This document shows positions 27,786-36,365 of a stretch of DNA of 64,000 nucleotides, piece by piece. The stretch spans positions 80,150 through 144,149 of the forward strand of contig JAWLBY010000011.1 in assembly GCA_041687455.1 (NCBI GenBank). The letters are read 5' to 3'. The notes under the pieces are model-generated. The model saw nothing but the letters and a program-made list of their open reading frames with translations, did no database searches and had not been told where the DNA came from. Made by a program: the position numbers and the translations under genes. This DNA comes from JAWLBY01 sp041687455. GTDB lineage: Bacteria; Pseudomonadota; Gammaproteobacteria; Xanthomonadales; Xanthomonadaceae. Every line of letters begins with the position of its first letter. Position 1 is the stretch's first letter.

Positions 27786-28418
27786 TCAGTGCGCCGGGTC
27801 GTGATCGCGTTCGGCCCGCCAGGCGTCATGCAAGGCGAGCATCGCGTTGCGTTCGGCGTCGCGCCAACGGCGGGTGTAGGCCAGCGCCTGCTCACGGCTG
27901 CCCCAGCGCTGCGGCATGTCGCGCACCGCCACTGCATACCAGCCGAGCGCGACGTGGCGTTCGCCGCCGAGCTCGGCCAGCACGGCGAAACTGTGCGGCA
28001 CCCAGAACGGCCGGCCGCCGTGCATCTGCATCGCCCGCGTCCACGCATCGCGTGCTTCCGGCACGTGCCCGAGATGGAGCCGGATCCAGCCCTCCGACCA
28101 CAACGTCTCGCGCTCCCGCAGCGGGTGGCCTTCGATCACGCCGCGCGCGCGTTCGAGATCTGCCAGCGCCGCCGCGGCGTCGCCGTGCGTGACGGCGTGC
28201 CAGAAGGCGCGTGCGGTCCATCCGCGCGAGTCGTCCGGCCGCCGCTGCAGATGGCGTTCCAGTCGCGCCCGTCCATGCTCGGAATCGAGTTCGCCGAAAT
28301 GCACCCGCGCGGCTCGATCCGGGTCGAGGAATCGTCCTTCGGCCGGCGCCGGCGGCACCTGCGCCGCAGCCGCGGCACACCACAGCAGCAGCCATGCGGT
28401 AGCGAAAATCAGCCGCAT
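27786..28418 (-). CDS. Exported helical protein, TPR-like, unknown function
   Basis: Protein of 210 residues with a signal peptide (IFATAWLLLWCAAAAAQ). Residues 45-150 form repeated helix pairs reminiscent of tetratricopeptide repeats, for example GDAAAALADLERARGVIEG and GHVPEARDAWTRAMQ. No enzyme motif is visible. It is 215 bases upstream of the other unknown exported gene on the same strand; a functional link is possible but not shown. Confidence 0.65.
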   Translation of the reverse strand: MRLIFATAWLLLWCAAAAAQVPPAPAEGRFLDPDRAARVHFGELDSEHGRARLERHLQRRPDDSRGWTARAFWHAVTHGDAAAALADLERARGVIEGHPLRERETLWSEGWIRLHLGHVPEARDAWTRAMQMHGGRPFWVPHSFAVLAELGGERHVALGWYAVAVRDMPQRWGSREQALAYTRRWRDAERNAMLALHDAWRAERDHDPAH

Positions 28419-28456
28419 CGGTCATCTCCAGCGGGGTGGCAGGCGATACTAGTGGG

Positions 28457-28608
28457 CTGTAACGGACAAATCGAATGTAGCTCGCTCGGTCTGGCCGCGT
28501 TGTACTTGCTCCTCACTCGACCGATAGCTTCGGCTATCGGCCTCGCTCCGGAGCGGCGTCCACCACGCCCATCCCGTCGCGATCCCACTTCCGCTTCATC
28601 CGTTACAG
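28457..28608. repeat. 152-bp inverted-repeat element with internal UUCG hairpin
   Basis: The 302-base gap 28419-28720 has no gene. It carries an element bounded by a perfect ten-base inverted repeat CTGTAACGGA (28457-28466 and 28599-28608). Inside is a perfect eight-base stem with a TTCG tetraloop (28521-28540, CCGATAGC/GCTATCGG) followed by CTCCGGAG. It looks like a small non-autonomous repeat. It is unrelated in sequence to the element at 15086. Confidence 0.6.
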
Positions 28609-28720
28609 TCCTCCAGCTCCGCTGCAGCGGGAGCGCCGCAGCGGTCCGGTTTGATGCGGAACAACATTGGTTCGCTGACGGCCGGCTAGACTCGGGCGCG
28701 TGTCGCCCACCGAGACCGCC

Positions 28721-29353
28721 ATGCGTATCCTGCTCGCCCTGCTGTTCGGTTGCCTCGCCTTGCCTGCGCTGGCCGAGGATCCGGTGCTCGACGCGATGAA
28801 CCGCTTCGACCGGCTGGCCAACGACGACGCCCTGCGCGAACGGTCGTACGCCGCCGGCCACGAACGGATCCGCTTCTGCAGCTACTGTCACGGCGAGGAC
28901 GGCACCAGCAAGCGCGACGACATACCGAACCTGGCCGCGCAGAACCCGATCTATCTGTTCCGCCAGTTCGAGAAGTTCGCCAGCGGCGAACGCAAGGACT
29001 ACGTCATGTCGCAACTGGCCAACGACCTGACGCTGGATGATCGGGTCGACATCGCGATGTACTACAGCCGGCAGACCGTGCGCCCGGGCGCCGCCAGCGA
29101 TGCCGCGCTGCTGCAATCCGGCCGGAGCGTCTACGAGCGGATCTGCTTCAGTTGCCACGGCGCCCACGGTGAAGGCATGGAAAGCATGCCGCGACTGGCC
29201 GGCCAGCCCGAAACCTACATCCGCACCGCACTGACCCGCTTCCGCGACAAGGATCCCGCGCGGGCCAATTCGCCGATGCTCGGCATCGCGTCGATGCTGT
29301 CGGACCGCGATATCGACGCGGTGGCGGCCTACGTCCGGCAACTGCCGGACTGA
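28721..29353 (+). CDS. Di-heme cytochrome c, c4-like
   Basis: Periplasmic electron carrier of 210 residues: signal peptide (RILLALLFGCLALPALAED) and two c-type heme sites, CSYCHGEDG and CFSCHGAHG, about 95 residues apart. Met residues suited as distal ligands follow each (VMSQLANDL and MLGIASMLS). Size and the two-domain layout match cytochrome c4, which donates electrons to terminal oxidases. The ATG at 28721 starts the signal peptide; an upstream GTG at 28700 was not used. No other respiratory gene is nearby. Confidence 0.88.
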   Translation: MRILLALLFGCLALPALAEDPVLDAMNRFDRLANDDALRERSYAAGHERIRFCSYCHGEDGTSKRDDIPNLAAQNPIYLFRQFEKFASGERKDYVMSQLANDLTLDDRVDIAMYYSRQTVRPGAASDAALLQSGRSVYERICFSCHGAHGEGMESMPRLAGQPETYIRTALTRFRDKDPARANSPMLGIASMLSDRDIDAVAAYVRQLPD

Positions 29354-29402
29354 AGCGGCGCATCGATCGCCGACAGCAGGGGGCTGCCGCGGGCCCGTGG
29401 CG

Positions 29403-30401
29403 CTACGCCACCACCGCCACCCCGTGATCTTGTCGCTCGGTCAGTATCTCGAACGCCGCACGATGCGCGGTGCGCAGCACGCGGGGCGATTGGCCGGCGC
29501 GTTCGATCACCAGTTCGGCACTGGCGAGCTTGCTGTTCAGGCAGGTCTTGCTGCCGCCCGGCGGGTTCGGATAGGTCAGGCCCACGAAGGCGCGGGGCGG
29601 GGCGTGGAAGCGCACATGGATGCGGAGATCGGCGCGATGGGTGTCGATGGTCCAGTCGAAGTCGTCGAACGACGACGACGCCCGGCCTGCCTGCAGCAGC
29701 CCATTCAGTGCGATCTGTTCTCCGCGGTCGCGCAGCACGAGGAAGCTCAGCCGTGGGGTCCACAACGGGCCGAGGCGGACCTGCGCCGTGCAGCATTCGA
29801 GAAAGGCGTCGGTTGCGTCGTCGAATCCAGCCACCTGGCCCCAGAGGTAGCGGTCGGTGTGGCGGCTGCCCCAGTTGTGGTTCTGGCTGCCGCGCCAGCG
29901 GTCGATTGCGATGCGCTGGCCGTCGACCACGAGGGTGCCGTTGAATTCGGCGTTCGGGCACCCGACCAGCGCCTTCGCCTTCGGGAAGCGGCGTTGATAC
30001 ATCGCTTCGGGCAGCAACAGCAGCGGCGGCTGATCGCCGCGGATCTGCAGCGACCACTGCAGCGTGTGCGCCGACGACTCGGCGCGGCCGTGCAGCTCGG
30101 CCTCGGTCAGCGTGGCATCGCCGATGCGGACGTCGAGCCGGGCCGGTGAAAACGCGCAATGCGCGATCGGTATCGGCCGCCTGACCGCACTGATGCGGTC
30201 GTTCTCGCCGTCGAACCAGACCGCCCACAACTCGCCGCAGGCGTCGCCGGGCCGGCCGCGCGGGCTGAACACCGTGTAGCGGATCCAGAACGCGAGCGGG
30301 CGGGTCGGATGGTTGGCCCGCTGGAACCAGCTCTCGTAGAAGCCACCGGCATCGGCGGCGCGGAAGCGCGAAGCATTGGCGCTGGCGCGAGTGATCGGCA
30401 T
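29403..30401 (-). CDS. Unknown protein, possibly CrtC/tocopherol-cyclase (AttH)-like lipocalin fold
   Basis: Protein of 332 residues without a signal peptide. The sequence is beta-strand rich with a hallmark GSQNHNWGSRHTDRYLWGQV segment near residues 174-193; a very similar HNWG motif occurs in carotenoid 1,2-hydratase and tocopherol-cyclase-like double-lipocalin proteins. The first residues (ESWFQRANHPTRPLAFWIRYTV) fit the start of such domains. I suggest lipid or carotenoid-related chemistry only as a possibility. No carotenoid genes are nearby. It begins 62 bases from the stop of aceE, on the same strand. Confidence 0.55.
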   Translation of the reverse strand: MPITRASANASRFRAADAGGFYESWFQRANHPTRPLAFWIRYTVFSPRGRPGDACGELWAVWFDGENDRISAVRRPIPIAHCAFSPARLDVRIGDATLTEAELHGRAESSAHTLQWSLQIRGDQPPLLLLPEAMYQRRFPKAKALVGCPNAEFNGTLVVDGQRIAIDRWRGSQNHNWGSRHTDRYLWGQVAGFDDATDAFLECCTAQVRLGPLWTPRLSFLVLRDRGEQIALNGLLQAGRASSSFDDFDWTIDTHRADLRIHVRFHAPPRAFVGLTYPNPPGGSKTCLNSKLASAELVIERAGQSPRVLRTAHRAAFEILTERQDHGVAVVA

Positions 30402-30462
30402 CGGCGGCTGGGACCGCGGCCGGCGAGGCAGGGGCAGCCGGAGGCCGCGCCCTGCGCTGCGC

Positions 30463-33189
30463 TCAGACGCCGACCGGGTTGGCCTTCTCGGGATCGATCC
30501 GGTACTCGCGGATCGCGCGGGCGACGTCCTTGCCGTTCATCGTGCCTTCGGCGGCAAGCGCGGCGATCGCCGCGTGGGCGATGTAGTAGCGGTCGACCTC
30601 GAAGAAGCGGCGCAGGTTGGCGCGGGTGTCGGAGCGACCGAAGCCATCGGTGCCGAGCACGGTGTAGTGCATCGGCACGAACGCGCGGATCTGGTCGGCG
30701 AACTGGCGCACGTAGTCGGTGGCGGCGATCGCCGGACCGCTGCGGCCTTCGAGGCAGGCGGTCACGTGTGCCTTGCGCGGCGCCGCTTCCGGGTGCAGCC
30801 GGTTCCAGCGCTCGACCTCGTGGCCGTCGCGGCGCAGCTCGTTGAAGCTCGGGCAGGACCAGATGTCGCTGCTGACGCCGAAATCCTTTTCGAGCAGCTC
30901 GGCGGCGGCGATCACCTCGCGCAGGATCGTGCCGGAACCGAGCAACTGCACATGCGGCCCGTTGCTCTTGCCCTTGCCCTTCGCGCTCTTGCCCTTGCCG
31001 TCCGAGTCCCGAGTCCCGACTCCCGAATCCCGCAGCAGATACATCCCCTTGATGATTGATGCCTCGCTGCCCTCCGGCATGTCCGGATGGCTGTAGTTCT
31101 CGTTCATCAGCGTGATGTAGTAGTACTCGTCGACCTGCTCGGTCAGCATCCGGCGCATGCCGTGATGCAGGATCACGGCGACCTCGTGGGCGAAGGTCGG
31201 ATCGTAGCTGCGGCAGTTCGGCACCAGTCCGGCCATGATCTGCGAATGGCCGTCCTCGTGCTGCAGGCCTTCGCCGTTCAGCGTGGTGCGGCCGGCGGTG
31301 GCGCCGAGCAGGAAGCCGCGTGCGCGCATGTCGCCGGCCAGCCAGGCCAGGTCGCCGATACGCTGGAAGCCGAACATCGAATAGAAGATGAAGAACGGCA
31401 GCATCGGCAGGTTGTTGCTGCTGTAGCTGGTGGCGGCGGCCAGCCACGAACAGAACGCGCCGGCTTCGGTGATGCCTTCCTGCAGCACCTGGCCGGTGTG
31501 GTCCTCGCGGTAGTACATGAGCTGGTCGGAGTCGACCGGCTTGTACTTCTGGCCGAACGGCGCGTAGATACCGATCTGCCGGAACAGCCCTTCCATGCCG
31601 AACGTGCGCGCCTCGTCGGCGACGATCGGCACCGTGCGCGGGCCGACCTGCTTGTCGCGCAGGATGATGTTGAGCGCCTGCACGAACGCCATCGTGGTGC
31701 TGATCTCGCGCTCGCCGGACGACTTCAGCAGACGCTCGAACTTGTCCAGCGCCGGCACCTCGAACGCCTGCTCCGCCTTGACCCGCCGCTGCGGCAGCGA
31801 GCCGCCGAGCGCGGCGCGCCGCTCGCGCATGTACAGCACTTCCGGCGAGTCCGGCCCCGGGTGGTAGAACGGTACGTGTTCGAGCTGGTCGTCCGGTACC
31901 GGGATGTTGAAGCGGTCGCGGAACGCGCGCACGGCGCTGACGTCGAGCTTCTTGGTCTGGTGGGTCGGGTTCAGCGATTCACCCGCCTTGCCCATGCCGT
32001 AACCCTTGACCGTCTTGGCCAGGATCACGGTCGGCTGGCCCTTGTGCGCGGTGGCTGCGGCATAGGCGGCATAGACCTTGTGCGGGTCGTGGCCGCCACG
32101 GTTCAGGCGCCAGATGTCCTCGTCCGACAGCGACGCGACCAGTTCGCGCGTCTCCGGGAACTTGCCGAAGAAGTTGTCGCGCGTGTACGCACCGCCGAAC
32201 GCCTTGCAGTTCTGGTACTCGCCGTCGACCGTTTCCATCATCAGCCGGCGCAGCGCGCCGGAGTTGTCGCGCGCGAGCAGCGGATCCCAGTAGCTGCCCC
32301 AGACCACCTTGATGACGTTCCAGCCGGCGCCGCGGAACACGCCCTCGAGTTCCTGGATGATCTTGCCGTTGCCGCGCACCGGGCCGTCGAGCCGCTGCAG
32401 GTTGCAGTTGATCACGAAGCACAGGTTGTCGAGGCCCTCGCGACCGGCCAGCGAAATCGCACCGAGGCTCTCCGGCTCGTCGGTTTCGCCATCGCCCATG
32501 AAGCACCAGACCTTGCGGTCGGTCTTCGGCATCATTCCGCGCGCCTCGAGGTACTTCCAGAAGCGCGCCTGGTAGATCGCACTGATCGGGCCGAGTCCCA
32601 TCGACACGGTCGGCGTCTGCCAGAAATCCGGCATCAGCCATGGGTGCGGATACGAGCTGATGCCGCGGCCGTCGACTTCCATCCGGAAGTTGTTCAACTG
32701 GTCTTCGGTCAGGCGGCCTTCGAGGAACGCCCGCGCATAGATGCCCGGCGAGCTGTGGCCCTGGATGTACAGCAGGTCGCCAGGATGGTCCGCGCTCGGG
32801 GCGCGCCAGAAATGGTTGAAGCCGACGTCGTACAGCGTTGCCGAGCTGGCGAAGCTCGCGATGTGGCCGCCGAGCTCGCCCGGCTTGCGGTTGGCGCGGA
32901 CCACCATCGCCATCGCGTTCCAGCGCAGGATGCTGCGGATCCGCCACTCCATTGCGTGGTCGCCGGGCGATTTCGCTTCGAGATGCGGCGGGATCGTGTT
33001 GACGTACTCGGTGGTCGGCTGGAACGGCAGCACCGCGCCGGCCCGGCGACTGACTTCGACCATCCGCTCGAGCAGGTGATGTGCGCGCTGCGTGCCGTCG
33101 TGCTCGAGCACGGCGTTCATCGCATCGATCCATTCCTGCGTTTCGGTCGGATCGATGTCCTGTTCGAGTATGTCCTGCAGCGGGTTCAT
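30463..33189 (-). CDS. aceE: Pyruvate dehydrogenase E1 component, homodimeric type
   Basis: Thiamine-diphosphate enzyme of 908 residues that decarboxylates pyruvate and transfers the acetyl group to the E2 lipoyl domain of the pyruvate dehydrogenase complex. The cofactor motif GDGETDEPESLGAI and the NCNLQRLDGPVRGNGKIIQEL loop are intact. The length slightly exceeds E. coli AceE (887), partly because of an in-frame insert (about residues 720-743, sequence of the type RDSGVGTRDS then KGKSAKGKGKS) between MYLL and VQLLGSG. The ATG at 33189 has GGAGAGG six bases upstream; a longer start at 33210 is possible. No aceF or lpd follows. Confidence 0.95.
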   Translation of the reverse strand: MNPLQDILEQDIDPTETQEWIDAMNAVLEHDGTQRAHHLLERMVEVSRRAGAVLPFQPTTEYVNTIPPHLEAKSPGDHAMEWRIRSILRWNAMAMVVRANRKPGELGGHIASFASSATLYDVGFNHFWRAPSADHPGDLLYIQGHSSPGIYARAFLEGRLTEDQLNNFRMEVDGRGISSYPHPWLMPDFWQTPTVSMGLGPISAIYQARFWKYLEARGMMPKTDRKVWCFMGDGETDEPESLGAISLAGREGLDNLCFVINCNLQRLDGPVRGNGKIIQELEGVFRGAGWNVIKVVWGSYWDPLLARDNSGALRRLMMETVDGEYQNCKAFGGAYTRDNFFGKFPETRELVASLSDEDIWRLNRGGHDPHKVYAAYAAATAHKGQPTVILAKTVKGYGMGKAGESLNPTHQTKKLDVSAVRAFRDRFNIPVPDDQLEHVPFYHPGPDSPEVLYMRERRAALGGSLPQRRVKAEQAFEVPALDKFERLLKSSGEREISTTMAFVQALNIILRDKQVGPRTVPIVADEARTFGMEGLFRQIGIYAPFGQKYKPVDSDQLMYYREDHTGQVLQEGITEAGAFCSWLAAATSYSSNNLPMLPFFIFYSMFGFQRIGDLAWLAGDMRARGFLLGATAGRTTLNGEGLQHEDGHSQIMAGLVPNCRSYDPTFAHEVAVILHHGMRRMLTEQVDEYYYITLMNENYSHPDMPEGSEASIIKGMYLLRDSGVGTRDSDGKGKSAKGKGKSNGPHVQLLGSGTILREVIAAAELLEKDFGVSSDIWSCPSFNELRRDGHEVERWNRLHPEAAPRKAHVTACLEGRSGPAIAATDYVRQFADQIRAFVPMHYTVLGTDGFGRSDTRANLRRFFEVDRYYIAHAAIAALAAEGTMNGKDVARAIREYRIDPEKANPVGV
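30964..31032. repeat. In-frame low-complexity insert within aceE
   Basis: Two repeat tracts lie side by side on the + strand: degenerate CTTGCC hexamers (30966-31000) and four heptamers GAGTCCC, GAGTCCC, GACTCCC, GAATCCC (31004-31031). The length leaves the aceE frame open. The same heptamer (GAATCCC x3) occurs at 58498-58518. Confidence 0.8.
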
Positions 33190-33423
33190 CCGGGCCTCTC
33201 CCTGATCCATGGCGCTTCCGCGGCGCCGCTCGGGCGGCCGTGGAAAAGGCGAGCAGTCTAGCGCAGGGGGGCGGCGTCCCGCCGCGCGACGGATCAAGCC
33301 GCGGCGCGGTTCAGCCGGCAGTCGGCAAGCCGTTCGACACCGTGCGGCGCCGTATGTGCAGGCGCCGCTGGCGGGGAATTATCGCGCCGGCCGGAGCGCG
33401 CGCTGCGCCGCGGCCGGCGACTT

Positions 33424-36171
33424 TCATTGCTCGCCGAGCCTGGCGAAGTCGCCGGCTTCGAAAGCCGAGAAGCGGGCGCTGCCGACATGCTTGCGCCAGA
33501 CCGCGTTGACCTGCTCGACGGTCAGCGCGGCGAGCCGGGCATCGAGCTCGGCCTCCCACGCCATCGTCCGGTCGAGGTAGGCGTTGCCGGCCAACTGGCC
33601 GACCAGCGCGCGGTCCTCGCCGCGCGAGCGCTGGCGCGCCTTCAGCAGACCGTCGACGGCGTCCTTGAGCTCGGCCTCGGTGACACCATGCTCGAGCAAT
33701 TTGTTCAGTTCGTCGTCGAACGCCGCGCGGACCTTGCCGATGTTTTCCGGTGCCGCGATCGCGAACGCCATCAGCACCGCGCGCGGATCGAGCGGGCTGG
33801 CCGAGAACTGCGACGACACGCCGTAGCTCAGGCCGTCCTGTTGCCGGATCCGGTCGGCCAGCCGCGACTTCAGCGTGCCGCCGCCGAACACGTAGTTGCC
33901 GACCAGCAGCGCCGGATAGTCGGCGTCGGTGTCGGACAGCGGCAGTTCGGTGCGCAGCAGGATCACGCCGTTGGCCTTGTCCGGCGTTTCGATGCGGCGG
34001 GTGACGGTGTCGACGCCGACCTGCGGATGGGCGATCCGCGCGAACGGTTGCGGCCGGGTCCAGTCGCCGAACAGCCGTTCGAGCTGCGGCCGCAGCGCGT
34101 CGGCATCGAAGTCGCCGACCAGCGCGATCTCGCCGTCGCCGGCGCCGTAGAAGCCGCGATGGAAGGCGCGCAACTGCTCCACCGTCAGCGAGCGGGTGTC
34201 GGCGATCTGCTCGTCGAAGGTCGGTACGTAGTACGGATGACCCTTTGGCCAGCGGCCGTTGAAATGGCGGTTCATCGCGTTGCCGGCGATCGCCTGCGGC
34301 TCGGTCATCTGGCTTTCGATCGCGGTGATCGACTGGCTCTTGAGCTGCGCGAACTCGGCCTCCGGGAAGGCCGGCGACTTCAGCAGTTCGGCGATCAGGT
34401 CGAGCAGCGCCGGCAGGTGTTCGCGGACCGTCTGTGCGCCGACCGTGACGCGCTGGGCATCGCCGGCGATCGACAGCGTCGCGCGGAGTTCGTCGAGCCG
34501 GCGCGAGATGTCGTCGCGGCTCATCGTCGTGCTGCCGCGGGTCAGCATCGAGGCGACAAACGATGCGATGTCGTCCTGGCCCATCACGGCAGCCTCGTCG
34601 CCGAAGCGGAACGCGATGTTCAGCAACACCGTCTCGCCGCGGGTGCGCTTTTCCAGCAGCACCAGCTCGGTGCCATTCGACAGCGTTGCGGTGGCGGTGC
34701 GGGCGTCGATGTTGGCCGGATTCGGGTCGAACGCCTCACCGGCGGCGAGTGCGGCGCGGCCGGTGTACCCCTCCAGCAGCTCCGCCGCCGACGGCGCTTC
34801 CGCGATCGTCGCGCGGTCCGGCTCGGCGGTCGGCAGGAAGCGGCCGATGGTGCGGTTGGACGGCTTCAGGTAGCGCTGCGCGACGCGGTTGACGTCGTCG
34901 ACGGTGACCGCGTCGGCGCGGTCGCGGTTGAGGAAGAACAGCCGCCAGTCGCCCATCGCGATCGATTCCGACAGTGCCATCGCGAGCCGGTTGGCGTCGT
35001 TGATGGTCAGCTCGGCCGCCTTGGCGATCCGGCGCCGGGCGTCGGCGACTTCGGTCTCGGTGACCGGCTGCTCGGCCAGACCCTCGACCAGCGCGATCAG
35101 ACGCTGTTCCAGCGCGGCGAAGTCGCCGCCTTTCGGTGCTTCGGCCAGGAACAGCAGGTAGCCCGGCTCGGCCAATGCGAAGTTGACCGCTGCAACGAAC
35201 GTCGCCATGCCGCTCTCGACCAGCGCCTTGTGCAGGCGGCCGGTCGGCGTGTCGCCGAGCACGTTGGCGAGCACCGCCATCGGCGCATGATCGGCGTGGC
35301 GGCCAGACGGGACGTGGTACTGCGCACCGAGGTAATGCGTCTCGCCGACCCGGCGCACGTTGACCTCGCGCTCGCCGTCCTGCACCGGCTCGCGGGTGTA
35401 GGTATCGAGCAGCGGCTCGGCCGGCGCCGCGATCGCGCCGAAGGTGTCGGCGATCCGGACCAGCGTCGCGGCCGGGTCGATCCGGCCGGCGACCAGCAGC
35501 GTCGCGTTGTCCGGTCGGTAGTAGCGGCGGTAGAACGCCTGCAGCCGCTCGATCGGCATGTTCTCGACGTCGGCGCGGGCGCCGATGGTCGAATTGCCGT
35601 AGTTGTGCCACAGGAACGCAGTCGACGCGATCCGGCTCATCAGCACGCGGATCGGGTTGTTCTCGCCGGCCTCCATCTCATTGCGGACGACCGTCATCTC
35701 GCTGTCGAGATCCTTGCGCGCGACGTGCGAGTTGACCATCCGGTCGGCTTCCAGCGACAGCAGCCAGGCCAGCGTGTCGTCGTCGGCGGAGAAGCTCGCG
35801 AAGTAGTTGGTGCGGTCGAGCCAGGTCGACGCATTGAAGCCGATGCCGCGACGCTTCATCTCGCCCGGGATGTCGGCCTGCGTCGGCGTGCCCTTGAACA
35901 GCAGGTGCTCGAGCAGGTGCGCCATGCCGGTCTCGCCGTAGTTCTCGTGCCGCGAGCCGACCAGGTAGGTGATGTTGACGGTGACGGTCGGCTTGGTCGC
36001 ATCCGGGAACAGCAGCACGCGCAACCCGTTCGGCAACCGGTACTCGGTGATGCCCTCGACCGAGGTGACTTCGGTGACGCCGTTCGGTGGCTCGAAGGCT
36101 TCGGCGGCTGGCAGCAGCAGGCCGATGCCGAGCAGCAGGCCGAGCAGCGCTCGCGGCAGGATCGGGGCCAT
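33424..36171 (-). CDS. M16-family zinc metallopeptidase (pitrilysin type), exported
   Basis: Protein of 915 residues with a signal peptide (LPRALLGLLLGIGLLLPAAEA). The first M16 domain has the inverted zinc motif HLLEH in GMAHLLEHLLFKGTP, with the downstream Glu in the segment ARKDLDSEMTVVRNEME. The second half is another M16 domain that lacks HxxEH, as usual for the inactive partner domain. Periplasmic peptide degradation is the likely role. The ATG at 36171 has GGAG seven bases upstream; the frame extends to 36321 without support. It diverges from the ole genes. Confidence 0.92.
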   Translation of the reverse strand: MAPILPRALLGLLLGIGLLLPAAEAFEPPNGVTEVTSVEGITEYRLPNGLRVLLFPDATKPTVTVNITYLVGSRHENYGETGMAHLLEHLLFKGTPTQADIPGEMKRRGIGFNASTWLDRTNYFASFSADDDTLAWLLSLEADRMVNSHVARKDLDSEMTVVRNEMEAGENNPIRVLMSRIASTAFLWHNYGNSTIGARADVENMPIERLQAFYRRYYRPDNATLLVAGRIDPAATLVRIADTFGAIAAPAEPLLDTYTREPVQDGEREVNVRRVGETHYLGAQYHVPSGRHADHAPMAVLANVLGDTPTGRLHKALVESGMATFVAAVNFALAEPGYLLFLAEAPKGGDFAALEQRLIALVEGLAEQPVTETEVADARRRIAKAAELTINDANRLAMALSESIAMGDWRLFFLNRDRADAVTVDDVNRVAQRYLKPSNRTIGRFLPTAEPDRATIAEAPSAAELLEGYTGRAALAAGEAFDPNPANIDARTATATLSNGTELVLLEKRTRGETVLLNIAFRFGDEAAVMGQDDIASFVASMLTRGSTTMSRDDISRRLDELRATLSIAGDAQRVTVGAQTVREHLPALLDLIAELLKSPAFPEAEFAQLKSQSITAIESQMTEPQAIAGNAMNRHFNGRWPKGHPYYVPTFDEQIADTRSLTVEQLRAFHRGFYGAGDGEIALVGDFDADALRPQLERLFGDWTRPQPFARIAHPQVGVDTVTRRIETPDKANGVILLRTELPLSDTDADYPALLVGNYVFGGGTLKSRLADRIRQQDGLSYGVSSQFSASPLDPRAVLMAFAIAAPENIGKVRAAFDDELNKLLEHGVTEAELKDAVDGLLKARQRSRGEDRALVGQLAGNAYLDRTMAWEAELDARLAALTVEQVNAVWRKHVGSARFSAFEAGDFARLGEQ

Positions 36172-36365
36172 CAGGTTCTCCTCAGGTGTTCGCGGTGGCG
36201 CGCCGGAAGACCGTGCGCTGTCATGGGGATCGGAATTCGAGCAGGTCGCGGAAGCGCCGTCGAGCGGTTGCAGCGTTGCAACGTCGGCATGGACCGGATC
36301 GGACGGCACAGGTTCGCACATTCCGATCGGCGGCCGGCGCCGGCTCGCCGCACTACAATTCGGAC

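Noticed and set aside
31087..33261. 724-codon frame antisense to aceE
   Set aside because: No family features; aceE on the opposite strand is unambiguous.
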